A DNA stretch of 64,000 bases from the NCBI GenBank assembly GCA_963704675.1, contig OY969928.1:372001-436000 (forward strand). The letters are read 5' to 3'. The notes beneath the pieces were generated by a model. The model was not told where the DNA came from and did not search any database. It saw nothing but the letters and a program-made list of their open reading frames with translations. Made by a program: the position numbers and the translations under genes. This document shows, piece after piece, positions 40,264 through 48,964 of this stretch. Position 1 is the stretch's first letter. Every line of letters begins with the position of its first letter. Source of the DNA: DASUVM01 sp963704675 (lineage in GTDB: Bacteria; Patescibacteriota; Saccharimonadia; Saccharimonadales; Saccharimonadaceae).

Positions 40264-41061
40264 ATGAAAATCTATTCCTGGAACATCAACGGCATCCGCG
40301 CTGCCGTTCGAAAAGAACTTTTTCAACCATTTATTGACAAATACCAGCCGGATATTTTGTGTTTGCAAGAAACGAAAGCCGAGCGTGGCCAGGCCGAGAT
40401 TGATTTGCCAGATTATGAAGAATATTGGAACTCGGCCGAAAAAAAGGGCTATTCAGGCACCGCCATCTTCAGTAAGCATAAACCACTGGCTGTTATTAAT
40501 GGCTTTCCACCCGAGTTAATTGAAAAATATGACATGACGGGTGATGTTTATGGCAACCCCAATAAAGAAGGGCGGGTAATTGCTGCCGAGTTCGAAAAGT
40601 TCTATGTTGTCACTGTTTATACGCCAAATGCTAAAGATGACTTGAGTCGCATTCCACTAAGGCAAAAACATTGGGATCCAGGCTTTTTGGCCTATTGCAA
40701 GCAACTCGAAAAAAAGAAACCGGTCATCTTTTGCGGCGATTTAAATGTTGCTCACACCGAAGAAGACCTGGCTCGTCCTGGCCCTAACCGCGGCAAAAAA
40801 GGCTTTACCGGCGAAGAACGTGCCGGCTTTGATAATTTCGTAAAAGCCGGCTTCGTTGATACCTTCCGCTTGTTTACCAAAGGCAATGGCCACTACAGCT
40901 GGTGGAGTCATTGGGGTAACGCCCGGGCCAATAATGTTGGCTGGCGGATTGATTATTTCATGGCTTCAGATAGCCTTAAAAGCAAAATTAAAAAAGCCGA
41001 GATTCATGCTAGTGTCATGGGCAGTGACCATTGCCCGATTAGTATCGAGCTCAACGTATAG
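40264..41061 (+). CDS. xthA: Exodeoxyribonuclease III / AP endonuclease
   Basis: 265 residues. LQETKAERGQ (metal-binding Glu36), VYTPNA, FCGDLNVAHTEEDL (active-site Asp/Asn), NNVGWRIDYFM and GSDHCPI (Asp-His pair) are all canonical. Cuts abasic DNA and degrades 3' ends in base-excision repair. Complete and not truncated. Stop and the next gene's ATG are one base apart. Confidence 0.96.
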   Translation: MKIYSWNINGIRAAVRKELFQPFIDKYQPDILCLQETKAERGQAEIDLPDYEEYWNSAEKKGYSGTAIFSKHKPLAVINGFPPELIEKYDMTGDVYGNPNKEGRVIAAEFEKFYVVTVYTPNAKDDLSRIPLRQKHWDPGFLAYCKQLEKKKPVIFCGDLNVAHTEEDLARPGPNRGKKGFTGEERAGFDNFVKAGFVDTFRLFTKGNGHYSWWSHWGNARANNVGWRIDYFMASDSLKSKIKKAEIHASVMGSDHCPISIELNV

Positions 41062-41062
41062 G

Positions 41063-41842
41063 ATGGATTACGACTATTGGCTGCGCGCTGCCGACAAAAA
41101 ACCGCTTTTTCCAGAACTAGAATGGGAAAAGCCCGAACGCCGCGACCAACGCGGTAAGCTGGTGATTATTGGCGGCACCAAACTTGGTTTTGCGGCGGTG
41201 GCGAACGCCTACCAAGAAGCGCTCGATGACGGTGCAGGCTATGTTCGCGCGGTTGTACCTGACGCACTCAAAGCCATGCTCTATAATCTTGAAGATGTGC
41301 TTTTCACGCCTAGCAACATATCGGGTGCCTTTGCCCGCGAAGCTGAAGATGGTATGAAAGCCGCGCTTGGCTGGGCAGACACGGCACTTTTAATAGGTGA
41401 TGCCGGCCGTAATTCAGAAACCGCTATTTGTTTCGAGCATCTGCTACAGCAAATGCCAACACCGTGCGTTATTACGCGTGATGCGATTGATCTGTTGAAA
41501 TTGAGCCCTGGGTTACTTTTAGAACGAGAAAAAACTATTTTAGTTGCTTCATTTGCGCAGCTGCAAAAACTCTTACAAAACGTCTATTTTCCCCGAAGCT
41601 TGGTATTTAGTATGCATTTGGCGCAGTTAGTCGAAGTAATGCACAAAGCAACACTGAGCTATCCGGCCATGATCGTCACATATCACAGTGAACAGCTAAT
41701 TATCGCGTACGATGGCCGGGTGGCTACCATGCCGCTCGAAAACCCAATGATAATCTGGCGGGGGAGTGTGGCAACAAAAATCGCCGTTAGTATTATGCAG
41801 CATCCTCATAAGCTATTCGAGGCCGCTACATCAATTATATAA
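41063..41842 (+). CDS. Ribokinase-fold protein, NAD(P)H-hydrate dehydratase-like
   Basis: ATG 41063 chosen since a longer open frame runs inside xthA. 259 residues. GKLVIIGGTKLGFAAVANAYQEALDDGAGYVRAVVPDALKAML matches the start of the YjeF C-terminal (NnrD) domain, which binds NAD(P)HX. The usual conserved NNPxxTPH-like and GTGD motifs are weak or missing in the C-terminal half (LLLEREKTILVASF, FSMHLAQLVEVMHK). It is thus a divergent relative, perhaps with changed activity. Located right after xthA. Confidence 0.6.
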   Translation: MDYDYWLRAADKKPLFPELEWEKPERRDQRGKLVIIGGTKLGFAAVANAYQEALDDGAGYVRAVVPDALKAMLYNLEDVLFTPSNISGAFAREAEDGMKAALGWADTALLIGDAGRNSETAICFEHLLQQMPTPCVITRDAIDLLKLSPGLLLEREKTILVASFAQLQKLLQNVYFPRSLVFSMHLAQLVEVMHKATLSYPAMIVTYHSEQLIIAYDGRVATMPLENPMIIWRGSVATKIAVSIMQHPHKLFEAATSII

Positions 41843-41896
41843 ACATGAAAGAGGCCGGCCCCGCAAAAAAAACGAGGCGGCCTCCCTACATGGAGT

Positions 41897-42484
41897 TTAT
41901 GAGGTTGGCGGCTGAAGGCATTCTTGAGCAATCTCTGTTAACTTCCGCACACCCTCAAGGCCAAAGTTCTCCCGAACTCTTATTACCATTGTCCGAAGAG
42001 CATCATCGCGCCACGCTTCATCCAGTGGTCCGCATACTTGGGCCACCCGATGCCTTTCACTTTCAGCAGCCTCTGCGGCAGTGTCGAAAAACTTTTGCAC
42101 AGCCGAGTGATCGTGATACGCGTTAGCCAAGTTAATGAGCCAACCAGGCGGCGTCAATTGAACACCACACCTAAGTGACTTATGGGTAGACGGACCATGA
42201 AGGCCTGCCTTTTTACTCTTTTGAGCAAGGTAGCTAATGCGTGAAATAGGCGTAACTCCTTTTACTCCAGTGACCAGCAGTTCGTCAAGTAGTTTACGGT
42301 AGGAAACTTTGGTATTGTGATCTTTATCCAAATACATTGAGCGCTTTGCCCACACAAGGGCTACGGCTGCATACACCTGAATAACAGGCCTCTGCTCTAT
42401 CAATTCTGCCCGAGAAGTCCCGCCCATCAGCACTTTGGCAACAGCTTGGTGTAACTGCGTCTGTGAAATGTTTGCAGGCTTCAT
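41897..42484 (-). CDS. Three-member family protein A (195 aa)
   Basis: ATG 42482-42484 with GAGGAG Shine-Dalgarno chosen over the long frame to 42604. First of three paralogues in this window. The shared pattern is: VLxG...RxxL...RPxxQVYxAVALxxAxRS (here VLMGGTSRAELIEQRPVIQVYAAVALVWAKRS), then KVSYxxLLxxLLVxG, then LTPPxxLxxLAxA and AxxxFFxxxxxAxxxE. Soluble, helical. Function unknown. Its C-terminal 60 residues (DDALRTMVIRVRENFGLEG...) extend beyond family B. Confidence 0.75.
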   Translation of the reverse strand: MKPANISQTQLHQAVAKVLMGGTSRAELIEQRPVIQVYAAVALVWAKRSMYLDKDHNTKVSYRKLLDELLVTGVKGVTPISRISYLAQKSKKAGLHGPSTHKSLRCGVQLTPPGWLINLANAYHDHSAVQKFFDTAAEAAESERHRVAQVCGPLDEAWRDDALRTMVIRVRENFGLEGVRKLTEIAQECLQPPTS

Positions 42485-42682
42485 GCCGCTCCTCGCGTAA
42501 TCTCCAAATAGGACATTGAAAACTATAAGATATAAATGTGCAGAGATCAAATAAAAAGTTTTCTTAACATCTTTTTTTAAAACCCAAATCGGCGACAGTG
42601 TCATTAAGAAGAAAAACCGCCCCCAAACAATTGAAGCGGTTTTTCTGCTTGCATCCGTCAGGCTCTGTAATTATACGGAAGG

Positions 42683-43177
42683 CTAGGGCAATATTCCTAG
42701 GTTGCGCCGATGCGCAGCGGCCATCTGCTGCTCCAACTTAAGAGCGCGCGTCGCGTCTTCGAGGAACGCATCAATCGCAGAGTTCTCTGCGAGCTCTGCT
42801 GCCAAAACCACTAGTTCGGCCGGCGGCAGAAGATGCGTAACAGTAGTAAGGCCCTTTCCCTCGGACCGGTGTATTCCTAGCGACGTACTAGCTCTAAGCA
42901 AAGCCTGTATATTTCGCCGCCCGGCTATTGGAAAACTCCTACGATCTCCTGTTCCGGCGGCCAACAGTTTATTGAGCAGCCTACTGTAGGAATGTGGTTT
43001 CGCTACCGTATACCCCCCGCCAACCTTTGAAGCATAGTCGCCTCTGGTTATGATGAGGCCTACCGCAACAAAGACCTGCGTTTCGCTCTCCCTTTCCTCT
43101 TTTAGCAGCGCCGGACGCTCAAGCTCGCCCATGAACACTCGACGAGCAATTGCCAACATGTCTTCTTGATTTCGCAT
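42683..43177 (-). CDS. Three-member family protein B (164 aa)
   Basis: ATG 43175-43177 with GAGGTGATT Shine-Dalgarno; a two-codon longer start is possible. VFMGELERPALLKEERESETQVFVAVGLIITRGDYA and SYSRLLNKLLAAGTG, then LLPPAELVVLAAELAENSAIDAFLEDATRALKLEQQM align with proteins A and C. Helical soluble protein. Adjacent tandem copy with A; together they look like a local duplication. Confidence 0.75.
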   Translation of the reverse strand: MRNQEDMLAIARRVFMGELERPALLKEERESETQVFVAVGLIITRGDYASKVGGGYTVAKPHSYSRLLNKLLAAGTGDRRSFPIAGRRNIQALLRASTSLGIHRSEGKGLTTVTHLLPPAELVVLAAELAENSAIDAFLEDATRALKLEQQMAAAHRRNLGILP

Positions 43178-43371
43178 AATCACCTCTACGATAGTTGCAA
43201 ACAGACAAATGAACTATACCATAATGTGTCTCCATTTTAATAAGAAAAAGGAGACGTGCAGCCCGTAAATATTTTAAACTACTGTTACCTCAGTTGTATA
43301 ACTTAGCTTTGAGATGAGTCTCGCGTCCATAACGGTGTGACGCGAGACTCACTGCCCCTAGAAGCGGCCCA

Positions 43372-43830
43372 TTACGATGCCGGCCCTTCGACTAATTCAG
43401 CGGTTGCTAGTTGAGGAATGCGAACCACTCTATGCCTGCCACCACCAACTGGCACAAGCATTGCCTGCCATTTTTCACTATTAATTGTTCCGAGCTTTTT
43501 GATGACATACTTCCCGCCATCGTAGCGAATAGTGTTTCCGGTTTTGACAGCCGGATTATTCCTCAAGACATCCTGAGTCTGTGTCTCAATCGTATCATTG
43601 ATGAGTGCAACCAGATAGGTTTTCGTTACCGTGCCTGGCTCTACTTCGATCCCAAGCCGCCTCGCCAAATCCAGTTGTGATGGCGTAGGCGGATCTATAC
43701 GTAGCATCCTGGGCTTCTTTTTAATCATGAGCAGATGAAGTTCACCCCATGTTATGTCTCGGGGAAATTCAATGCCCAGATCGCGCGCAACCTCTTTTTG
43801 TCTTTCAGTAGCCGGTTTGCTCAAATACAC
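43372..43830 (-). CDS. SAP-like repeat protein (152 aa)
   Basis: GTG 43828-43830 after TAGGAGAG. Two tandem repeats of about 45 residues: PATERQKEVARDLGIEFPRDITWGELHLLM and PPTPSQLDLARRLGIEVEPGTVTKTYLVALI, a motif recalling SAP or similar DNA-binding helix pairs. The C-terminal part (NTIRYDGGKYVIKKLGTINSEKWQAMLVPVGGGRHRVVRI) looks like a beta-barrel/SH3-like fold. Predicted nucleic-acid or protein binding; not assigned. Independent cassette between family protein B and tRNA-Leu. Confidence 0.68.
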   Translation of the reverse strand: MYLSKPATERQKEVARDLGIEFPRDITWGELHLLMIKKKPRMLRIDPPTPSQLDLARRLGIEVEPGTVTKTYLVALINDTIETQTQDVLRNNPAVKTGNTIRYDGGKYVIKKLGTINSEKWQAMLVPVGGGRHRVVRIPQLATAELVEGPAS

Positions 43831-43916
43831 TTACTCTCCTAAGGAAATGGCCGAATCAGGCACTTCTTAATGTAGCATTTGTCTGTGAATGGAGAAAATT
43901 ATTGCAATTTTGTGCC

Positions 43917-43969
43917 CCACCAAGAAAAATCACCTTAGTCGAAAGACTTAAGGTGATTTTTCTTGGTGG
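43917..43969 (-). terminator. Long palindrome overlapping tRNA-Leu 3' end
   Basis: CCACCAAGAAAAATCACCTTA-GTC pairs with GACTTAAGGTGATTTTTCTTGGTGG, loop GAAA, about 24 bp with one bulge. The right arm overlaps the CCA end of tRNA-Leu, and the left arm repeats CCACCAAG. Bidirectional terminator, with T and A runs on both sides. Confidence 0.8.
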
Positions 43970-44050
43970 GCGAGGAGAGAATCGAACTCTCACTCCCTAA
44001 CGGGAACGGGATTTTGAGTCCCGCGCGTCTACCAATTCCGCCACTCGCCC
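43964..44050 (-). tRNA. tRNA-Leu (CAA)
   Basis: 87 nt, minus strand. 7-bp acceptor GGGCGAG/CTCGCCC, D arm with GTGGCGGAATTGG, anticodon stem CGGGA/TCCCG with loop CTCAAAA (anticodon CAA), long variable arm (type II, as expected for Leu), T loop TTCGATT and an encoded CCA end. Confidence 0.93.
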
Positions 44051-44212
44051 CAATTACTTTTGTTTAACTTAAAATCATCGTCTCGCTACACATTGCCGCA
44101 CGTCGAACATGCTTGCGCATGTTGCTAGTATCGTACTGGTCAAGCGGCTATGACCTTTCAGGAAACGCGAGTCCATTGTACAATAAAAGTATTAACTTTA
44201 CTACTGTTTTAT

Positions 44213-45400
44213 ATGAGCAATACTCCTCAGAATGAAAACCGGCACATTGCAGTTCCCGGGCGTGATCAAACGCCGGTTGTTCCTGGGCGTACTGGGCAAG
44301 ACGCTGCCGCAAACGTAACCCGCAGCCAAATAGAACATATCTATAGCACCAACCCACCACACCAAGAGGCACAGGCGCAACCAGAGCAAACTCAAACACA
44401 AAACCTGCCAGCAACTTACAACCGTGAACATACCGATGCCAGCACCTATGATTGGAAGAACTATCACGCGTCGTGGCAAAAATACTACCAACAATATTAC
44501 CATCGTTACTATAGTACGGTGCTGCAAAACGAGCAGAAGAAGCTACTTGAGCAGAAAGCAAGCGAGGCATCGGCTGGTGTCGCAACCGGAGCAAACCAAG
44601 AAGCAATCGGCAACACCAAACCGTCAATAGCTAAGCTGCGTGAGGATTTATTAAATAGAGTCAAAACGAGCGCCAAGAAAGCTCGAAAAAGCAGTCATTT
44701 TTGGCCTGTTGTGACGGCACTAGGTGTCGGGTGCGCCTTCTTCTTGTTGCAATTCAACAAGGTGTGGGCCGCACAGGTGAGCGCCTTCGTCAGCCCTAGT
44801 ACAAGTGTGAGCGATAATATTATTACCGACCCAAACGCTAGCCCGGTTGTGGGACAAGAACCAAAACTAGTTATTCCAAAAATAAATGTAGACGTACCGG
44901 TTGTTTACGGCCTTACTTCACTTGAGAACGGCCCGACACAAACAGCACTTGAACAAGGGGTAGTGCATTATCCTATTCCTGGTGCCAATAATCTACCGGG
45001 CGAAACCGGCAACAGCGTTTATCTGGGTCACTCTAGTAACGAGGTTTTTGCCCGCGGCAATTACAAATTTGTTTTTGTACGGCTTGATGCCATGCAACCA
45101 GGCGACACTTTTTACATGCATTACCAGGGTAAACGCTACATTTACCGCGTCACTGAAAAAAAGGTTATTAAACCAACCCAGGTGAGTGAACTGATTCGTC
45201 CGACCGACAAACCAATGGTCACGCTCATTACTTGCACACCAATTGGTACGGCCACTAATCGTTTGTTGGTATTTGCTGAGCAAATAAGCCCTGATCCAGC
45301 AGAAGCAAAGCAGGGGAGTAATGCGACGAACGGGCAAGGCAATGCTAGTATCACCGATGGCCAAGCACCAAACTTTCTGCAACAACTATTCGGATTTTAA
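44213..45400 (+). CDS. Sortase (class D/E type)
   Basis: 395 residues from ATG 44213. Disordered Gln/Tyr-rich N-terminus with many Tyr and His (residues 60-110), transmembrane helix around 165-185, then the sortase barrel: LVIPKINVDVPVVYG (start), catalytic His273 in YLGHSSNEVF, Cys341 in TLITCTPIGT and Arg350 in ATNRLLVF. It would attach secreted proteins to the cell surface. Saccharibacteria are known to encode sortases. No obvious LPxTG substrate is seen among the neighbours. The long Tyr/Gln-rich region is unusual. Confidence 0.92.
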   Translation: MSNTPQNENRHIAVPGRDQTPVVPGRTGQDAAANVTRSQIEHIYSTNPPHQEAQAQPEQTQTQNLPATYNREHTDASTYDWKNYHASWQKYYQQYYHRYYSTVLQNEQKKLLEQKASEASAGVATGANQEAIGNTKPSIAKLREDLLNRVKTSAKKARKSSHFWPVVTALGVGCAFFLLQFNKVWAAQVSAFVSPSTSVSDNIITDPNASPVVGQEPKLVIPKINVDVPVVYGLTSLENGPTQTALEQGVVHYPIPGANNLPGETGNSVYLGHSSNEVFARGNYKFVFVRLDAMQPGDTFYMHYQGKRYIYRVTEKKVIKPTQVSELIRPTDKPMVTLITCTPIGTATNRLLVFAEQISPDPAEAKQGSNATNGQGNASITDGQAPNFLQQLFGF

Positions 45401-45422
45401 TATACGTATACTTCTTAGACGG

Positions 45423-45466
45423 AAGGCCGTCACCACCCAAGAAAAAGTGGTGACGGCCTTTTTCTG
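45423..45466 (+). terminator. Bidirectional terminator
   Basis: AAGGCCGTCACCAC pairs with GTGGTGACGGCCTT, followed by TTTCT. It separates the sortase gene from the convergent family protein C. Confidence 0.85.
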
Positions 45467-45470
45467 CCCG

Positions 45471-46049
45471 CTACACCTCAGCGTCTCCATCAACTTCTTC
45501 AATGAGCCCATCCAAGCGACGCTGGAGTGCGGCTTGCATTGCTAAGAGAGCATCAACACCTCCGTTCGCCTCGACCACGCCTATAAGATTCGAGTAATAT
45601 GCAGCCTGGTCAGTATGCACTGCGCGTGACTGCATTTGCTCAAACCGGGCCTCACGAACCCCTCGCTCAACATCTTCAAAAAACACCTCTATGGCAGGGT
45701 TGGAGCCGTGCGCCGCCACTAGCGTCTTGAGCACAGGCGGTGGAGTGAGACATACTTGATCACCTTCTTGTTGATGAAGTTCTTCTTTAAGGCTTGCCGC
45801 CATGAAAGTGTCGACATGGCTCGCTCCAGGAATACCTTGCACTAAGATTCTTCCAAGAACACGGGGGTAGCTCACCTTTAACACGTTGTGGGGCTTCAGA
45901 AAATCCGAGCGCCTTGCGAGAATGAGGGCAATCGCGGTATAAACTTGCGCCCGTGGCGGCCTGCATGACAAATCTGACCGATCGATAGCACCGGTCAATA
46001 CACCGAGAACAACTGCAAAAGTTTCGTCGTCCATCGAAGAAATGCTCAC
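45471..46049 (-). CDS. Three-member family protein C (192 aa)
   Basis: GTG 46047-46049 (in-frame ATG 46034 is an alternative). VLTGAIDRSDLSCRPPRAQVYTAIALILARRSDFL, KVSYPRVLGRILVQGIPGASH, LTPPPVLKTLVAAHGSNPAIEVFFEDVERGVREARFEQMQSR aligns with proteins A and B along the whole length. C-terminal extra segment is helical. Function unknown. Located 3.5 kb from A and 2.3 kb from B, with tRNA-Leu and the sortase in between. Confidence 0.75.
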   Translation of the reverse strand: MSISSMDDETFAVVLGVLTGAIDRSDLSCRPPRAQVYTAIALILARRSDFLKPHNVLKVSYPRVLGRILVQGIPGASHVDTFMAASLKEELHQQEGDQVCLTPPPVLKTLVAAHGSNPAIEVFFEDVERGVREARFEQMQSRAVHTDQAAYYSNLIGVVEANGGVDALLAMQAALQRRLDGLIEEVDGDAEV

Positions 46050-46139
46050 TTTCTAATACGACGGGCAGAACTGATACATTATGCCATGAACAAACAGAAT
46101 ACTCAAATAGAAAAGTTACTCATTTTAACAAGTTATGAA

Positions 46140-47621
46140 CTAAAAGAGGCCAGCGTTCTGATCAGCTGATGTTAGAAGCTGTGATTGCTGTAATTCCAAG
46201 GCACCCGAAGCACTATTGCGGCCAATACTTACAAAGACGCGGCCATCAATACCAATCATCGAATCATAACCAGGCACAACTTGTGTTACTTGCTGTACAT
46301 TTGAACCGTCAAATTCAACAAAACGCACGCTACCACCACCGGTTAATGCCATATGATAATCGTCAACCCACTGCAGAGGCTGACGCGCTTCACCAGGTGA
46401 AGCCAATGTGTGATTAGACCTTAACTCAATGTCGTAACTAGCAATCGTCTCACCGTTTTGGGCCATAATGAAGCGCCCGCCAGGTGATACGATGAGAACC
46501 GTTGGCATAGAAGCTAGTGTAGTGTTTTGTAATGTTTTACGATCTTTATCGAACGGATTTTCATACACAATTAAGTTAGCGCCGATTGCCAATGAAATAT
46601 ATTCTCTTGATAGATAACTCTTATAAGTAAGCAATACCGGTTGACCCGCCGGAATAGTTTTTACTACCGTTGCTTTACCGTCTCCTTGTTGCCATACGCT
46701 AAGAACAATGTCTTTTTGAGACTTATCGGCCGCTGGTGCAATGAATGCTACTTTGTTGTCATCCAAACCATCAAATTGCGCAACGTTCTCGGCAATCTTA
46801 AGCTTGTTTGCAGAATTTGTGGTATCAATCCGATATAACGAAGCACTCTTATCGGTCGCGTAGAATACGTTCGGATTATCACTTGAAAACTGCACAGTAC
46901 CGAGCGGCATATTAAATAACTTTGTAAGATTCACCGCCCGGCTTTGATCATCACGCGGAATACGAATATATTCAACATCTTCGCCACTCGTATGTCTAAT
47001 AAGTAAGAATTTACTATCTTCGCTCCACTCCACAAACTGAAAATTACTTACGGCATTGGGTTTTTTATTAAATACTGTCTCGCTGAGTGCCAGTGTCGTA
47101 AACTTTATATCACGCTCATTACGCACGTCAGTCAAGATAAATATCGGTGATTCGGGTGATTCATGTAACGCCAACCATTCGCGATCGGGAGCTGCAAGTG
47201 TTTGATGCAGGCTTGGCAAACTACGGAGTGAGGTTGTCGTAATAGAGTTGGGAATTAATCGCGCATAACTTAAAAGAAGCAGTTCACCGGGATGCATCGT
47301 AATGTCTTTTTGCCAAGACTGGTAACCTTCTTTTGTATACGAAACCTGATGTTTACCACTCGTAATATTCACTTGATGTGGTGTATTAGTGGCAAGACGA
47401 GTACTGTCAAAGTAAATTGTCGCACCCTGCGGTTGGGTATTAAATTTTAACAAACCGCCGCGCGATACATTAACCGTATTTTGCTGCAAGCTAATACGAT
47501 ATCCCAGTACAAAAAAGACACCAATAATCGTAAGGGCAACAATGCCAATTGTCATCACGCCGTAATAAAAAAAACGTAGTTTAAGGCGACGCCGCCGGAT
47601 TTTGGGGTCTTGGCTATACAT
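46140..47621 (-). CDS. PEGA-domain membrane protein with beta-propeller-like region
   Basis: 493 residues. Basic N-terminus, transmembrane helix 17-40, then a PEGA domain (GGLLKFNTQPQGATIYFDSTRLATNTPHQVNITSGKHQVSYTKEGYQSW, about 54-105), known to bind cell-surface or glycan ligands. The rest (120-490) is a repetitive beta-strand pattern consistent with a WD40/TolB-like propeller (for example VEWSEDSKFLLIRHTSG, VQFSSDNPNVFYATDKS, VLIVSPGGRFIMAQNG). Extracellular, anchored. -10 TATAAT (47636-47641) lies 14 nt before the start. Confidence 0.87.
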   Translation of the reverse strand: MYSQDPKIRRRRLKLRFFYYGVMTIGIVALTIIGVFFVLGYRISLQQNTVNVSRGGLLKFNTQPQGATIYFDSTRLATNTPHQVNITSGKHQVSYTKEGYQSWQKDITMHPGELLLLSYARLIPNSITTTSLRSLPSLHQTLAAPDREWLALHESPESPIFILTDVRNERDIKFTTLALSETVFNKKPNAVSNFQFVEWSEDSKFLLIRHTSGEDVEYIRIPRDDQSRAVNLTKLFNMPLGTVQFSSDNPNVFYATDKSASLYRIDTTNSANKLKIAENVAQFDGLDDNKVAFIAPAADKSQKDIVLSVWQQGDGKATVVKTIPAGQPVLLTYKSYLSREYISLAIGANLIVYENPFDKDRKTLQNTTLASMPTVLIVSPGGRFIMAQNGETIASYDIELRSNHTLASPGEARQPLQWVDDYHMALTGGGSVRFVEFDGSNVQQVTQVVPGYDSMIGIDGRVFVSIGRNSASGALELQQSQLLTSADQNAGLF

Positions 47622-47654
47622 AAGCGAGTAGGTTAATTATAACACGCTATGTTT

Positions 47655-47787
47655 GTCCTGATCATGCGCTCCTTCTTGGAGCGTGTGAAATCGGTTTCAC
47701 AGACCGATTTCAGCCCAACGCTTACCTTCAGCTCCGGTGGAGCTTAAGGTAAAAAGAGTGCTCCAAGAAGGAGCGCATGATCAGGAC
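47655..47787 (+). repeat. Structured palindromic repeat, copy 3
   Basis: The outer arms 47655-47682 and 47760-47787 are perfectly complementary over 28 bp. Inside: GTGTGAAATCGGTTTCACAGACCGATTTCA hairpin, CAGCCCAACGC spacer, and hairpin TTACCTTcAGCTC/GGAGCTtAAGGTAA. The outer arm shows no obvious similarity to the other copies. It lies between divergent promoters. Confidence 0.92.
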
Positions 47788-47845
47788 GTTGTCGGTCTTT
47801 TATTGTTTTAAGCGTGAAGCAATATCTGTTTGCTACACTAGAAAC

Positions 47846-48964
47846 GTGCCGAATAGGAATAATAATCCCACATCAAGCCGTATTCTTGCTTTTGACTATT
47901 TGCGCGGTTTTTTTATCCTTATTATTTTAGTTGATCATTTGTGGCGTTGGCCGAATCTCTTCAGTTTCATCAGCGGTGAAGGGAGGCTCTGGGTCACAGC
48001 TGCTGAGGGGTTTGTTATTATATCAGGCCTGCTCGTTGGTTATATTCGTGGTTATAAAAATCGTCACGAGCCATGGAGTAAGGTTGCAAGTAAGTTACTC
48101 AAACGTGCCGGCATTCTATATTTCTGGTCATTTATAACTACACTCATCTTTACCGGTGCTTACTGGTTATTCTTCTTACAAGGCCCACATGGCGCCATGC
48201 CTTACGTATCTCTTCCAGACAACGATTGGCCACTACTACTAAAAAGTGCCGCCACCCTTGAGTATGCTCATATCTGGACATTCTTTTTGCATTTATATGC
48301 TGTTTTTTTAGTATTAGCCGTGCCAGTTATCATGCTTTTACGCAAACAATTGTGGTGGCTAGTAGCAATATGTTCAATTGCACTTTGGTTAGTCGGCATT
48401 TGGCTGCAGGTTGAGTGGTTAATCTGGCAAGTGCTGTTCTTTATTCCTGCAACCGCCGGTTTTTATCTTGATTCAATCCGGCAATTTATTGTCAACTTAC
48501 ACCCAACAGTTCGTAATGGACTAAAACTAGGGGTTTTTTATATAACCGCACTCAGTATCCTCATCGCTATGCTGCTTGAATTCCACGGGCAAGAAGTAGC
48601 GTACTTTTTTGGATGGACACCTTTAGCCTACAACCAATTCGTCGCTACCACACAAACACTCTTTCATCACGAAGCACGTAGCTTCGCGTGGATTATACTT
48701 TCATTCGTTTGGTTTATTGCGTTCTTTTTGGTATTTCAAGCAGTCTTACCCTGGCTTAAGCGCTGGTTTGGATGGCTACTTGAACCATTCGGAACACGTT
48801 CACTGACTGCCTATATTTTACATGGCGTAACCCTGATAGTAACACTCTACTTTTTTACAAATAGTGATAATATGTGGCTTAACACTTTGTTAACACTTAT
48901 CAATATTCTTGCCACTTGGGCACTTATGCAATCAAAGTGGCTAAGAAAGGTTATTCCGCGCTAA
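47846..48964 (+). CDS. Polytopic acyltransferase-3/OpgC-like membrane protein
   Basis: 372 residues from GTG 47846, chosen because the upstream frame runs into the repeat and TACACT sits 6 nt before it. AFDYLRGFFILIILVDH is the typical N-terminal signature of acyltransferase 3 / OpgC / DUF1624-like families, followed by about ten transmembrane helices. C-terminus LEPFGTRSLTAYILHGVTLIV matches these families. Likely modifies surface glycans. Tail-to-tail overlap of 14 bp with the next gene on the other strand. Confidence 0.8.
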   Translation: MPNRNNNPTSSRILAFDYLRGFFILIILVDHLWRWPNLFSFISGEGRLWVTAAEGFVIISGLLVGYIRGYKNRHEPWSKVASKLLKRAGILYFWSFITTLIFTGAYWLFFLQGPHGAMPYVSLPDNDWPLLLKSAATLEYAHIWTFFLHLYAVFLVLAVPVIMLLRKQLWWLVAICSIALWLVGIWLQVEWLIWQVLFFIPATAGFYLDSIRQFIVNLHPTVRNGLKLGVFYITALSILIAMLLEFHGQEVAYFFGWTPLAYNQFVATTQTLFHHEARSFAWIILSFVWFIAFFLVFQAVLPWLKRWFGWLLEPFGTRSLTAYILHGVTLIVTLYFFTNSDNMWLNTLLTLINILATWALMQSKWLRKVIPR

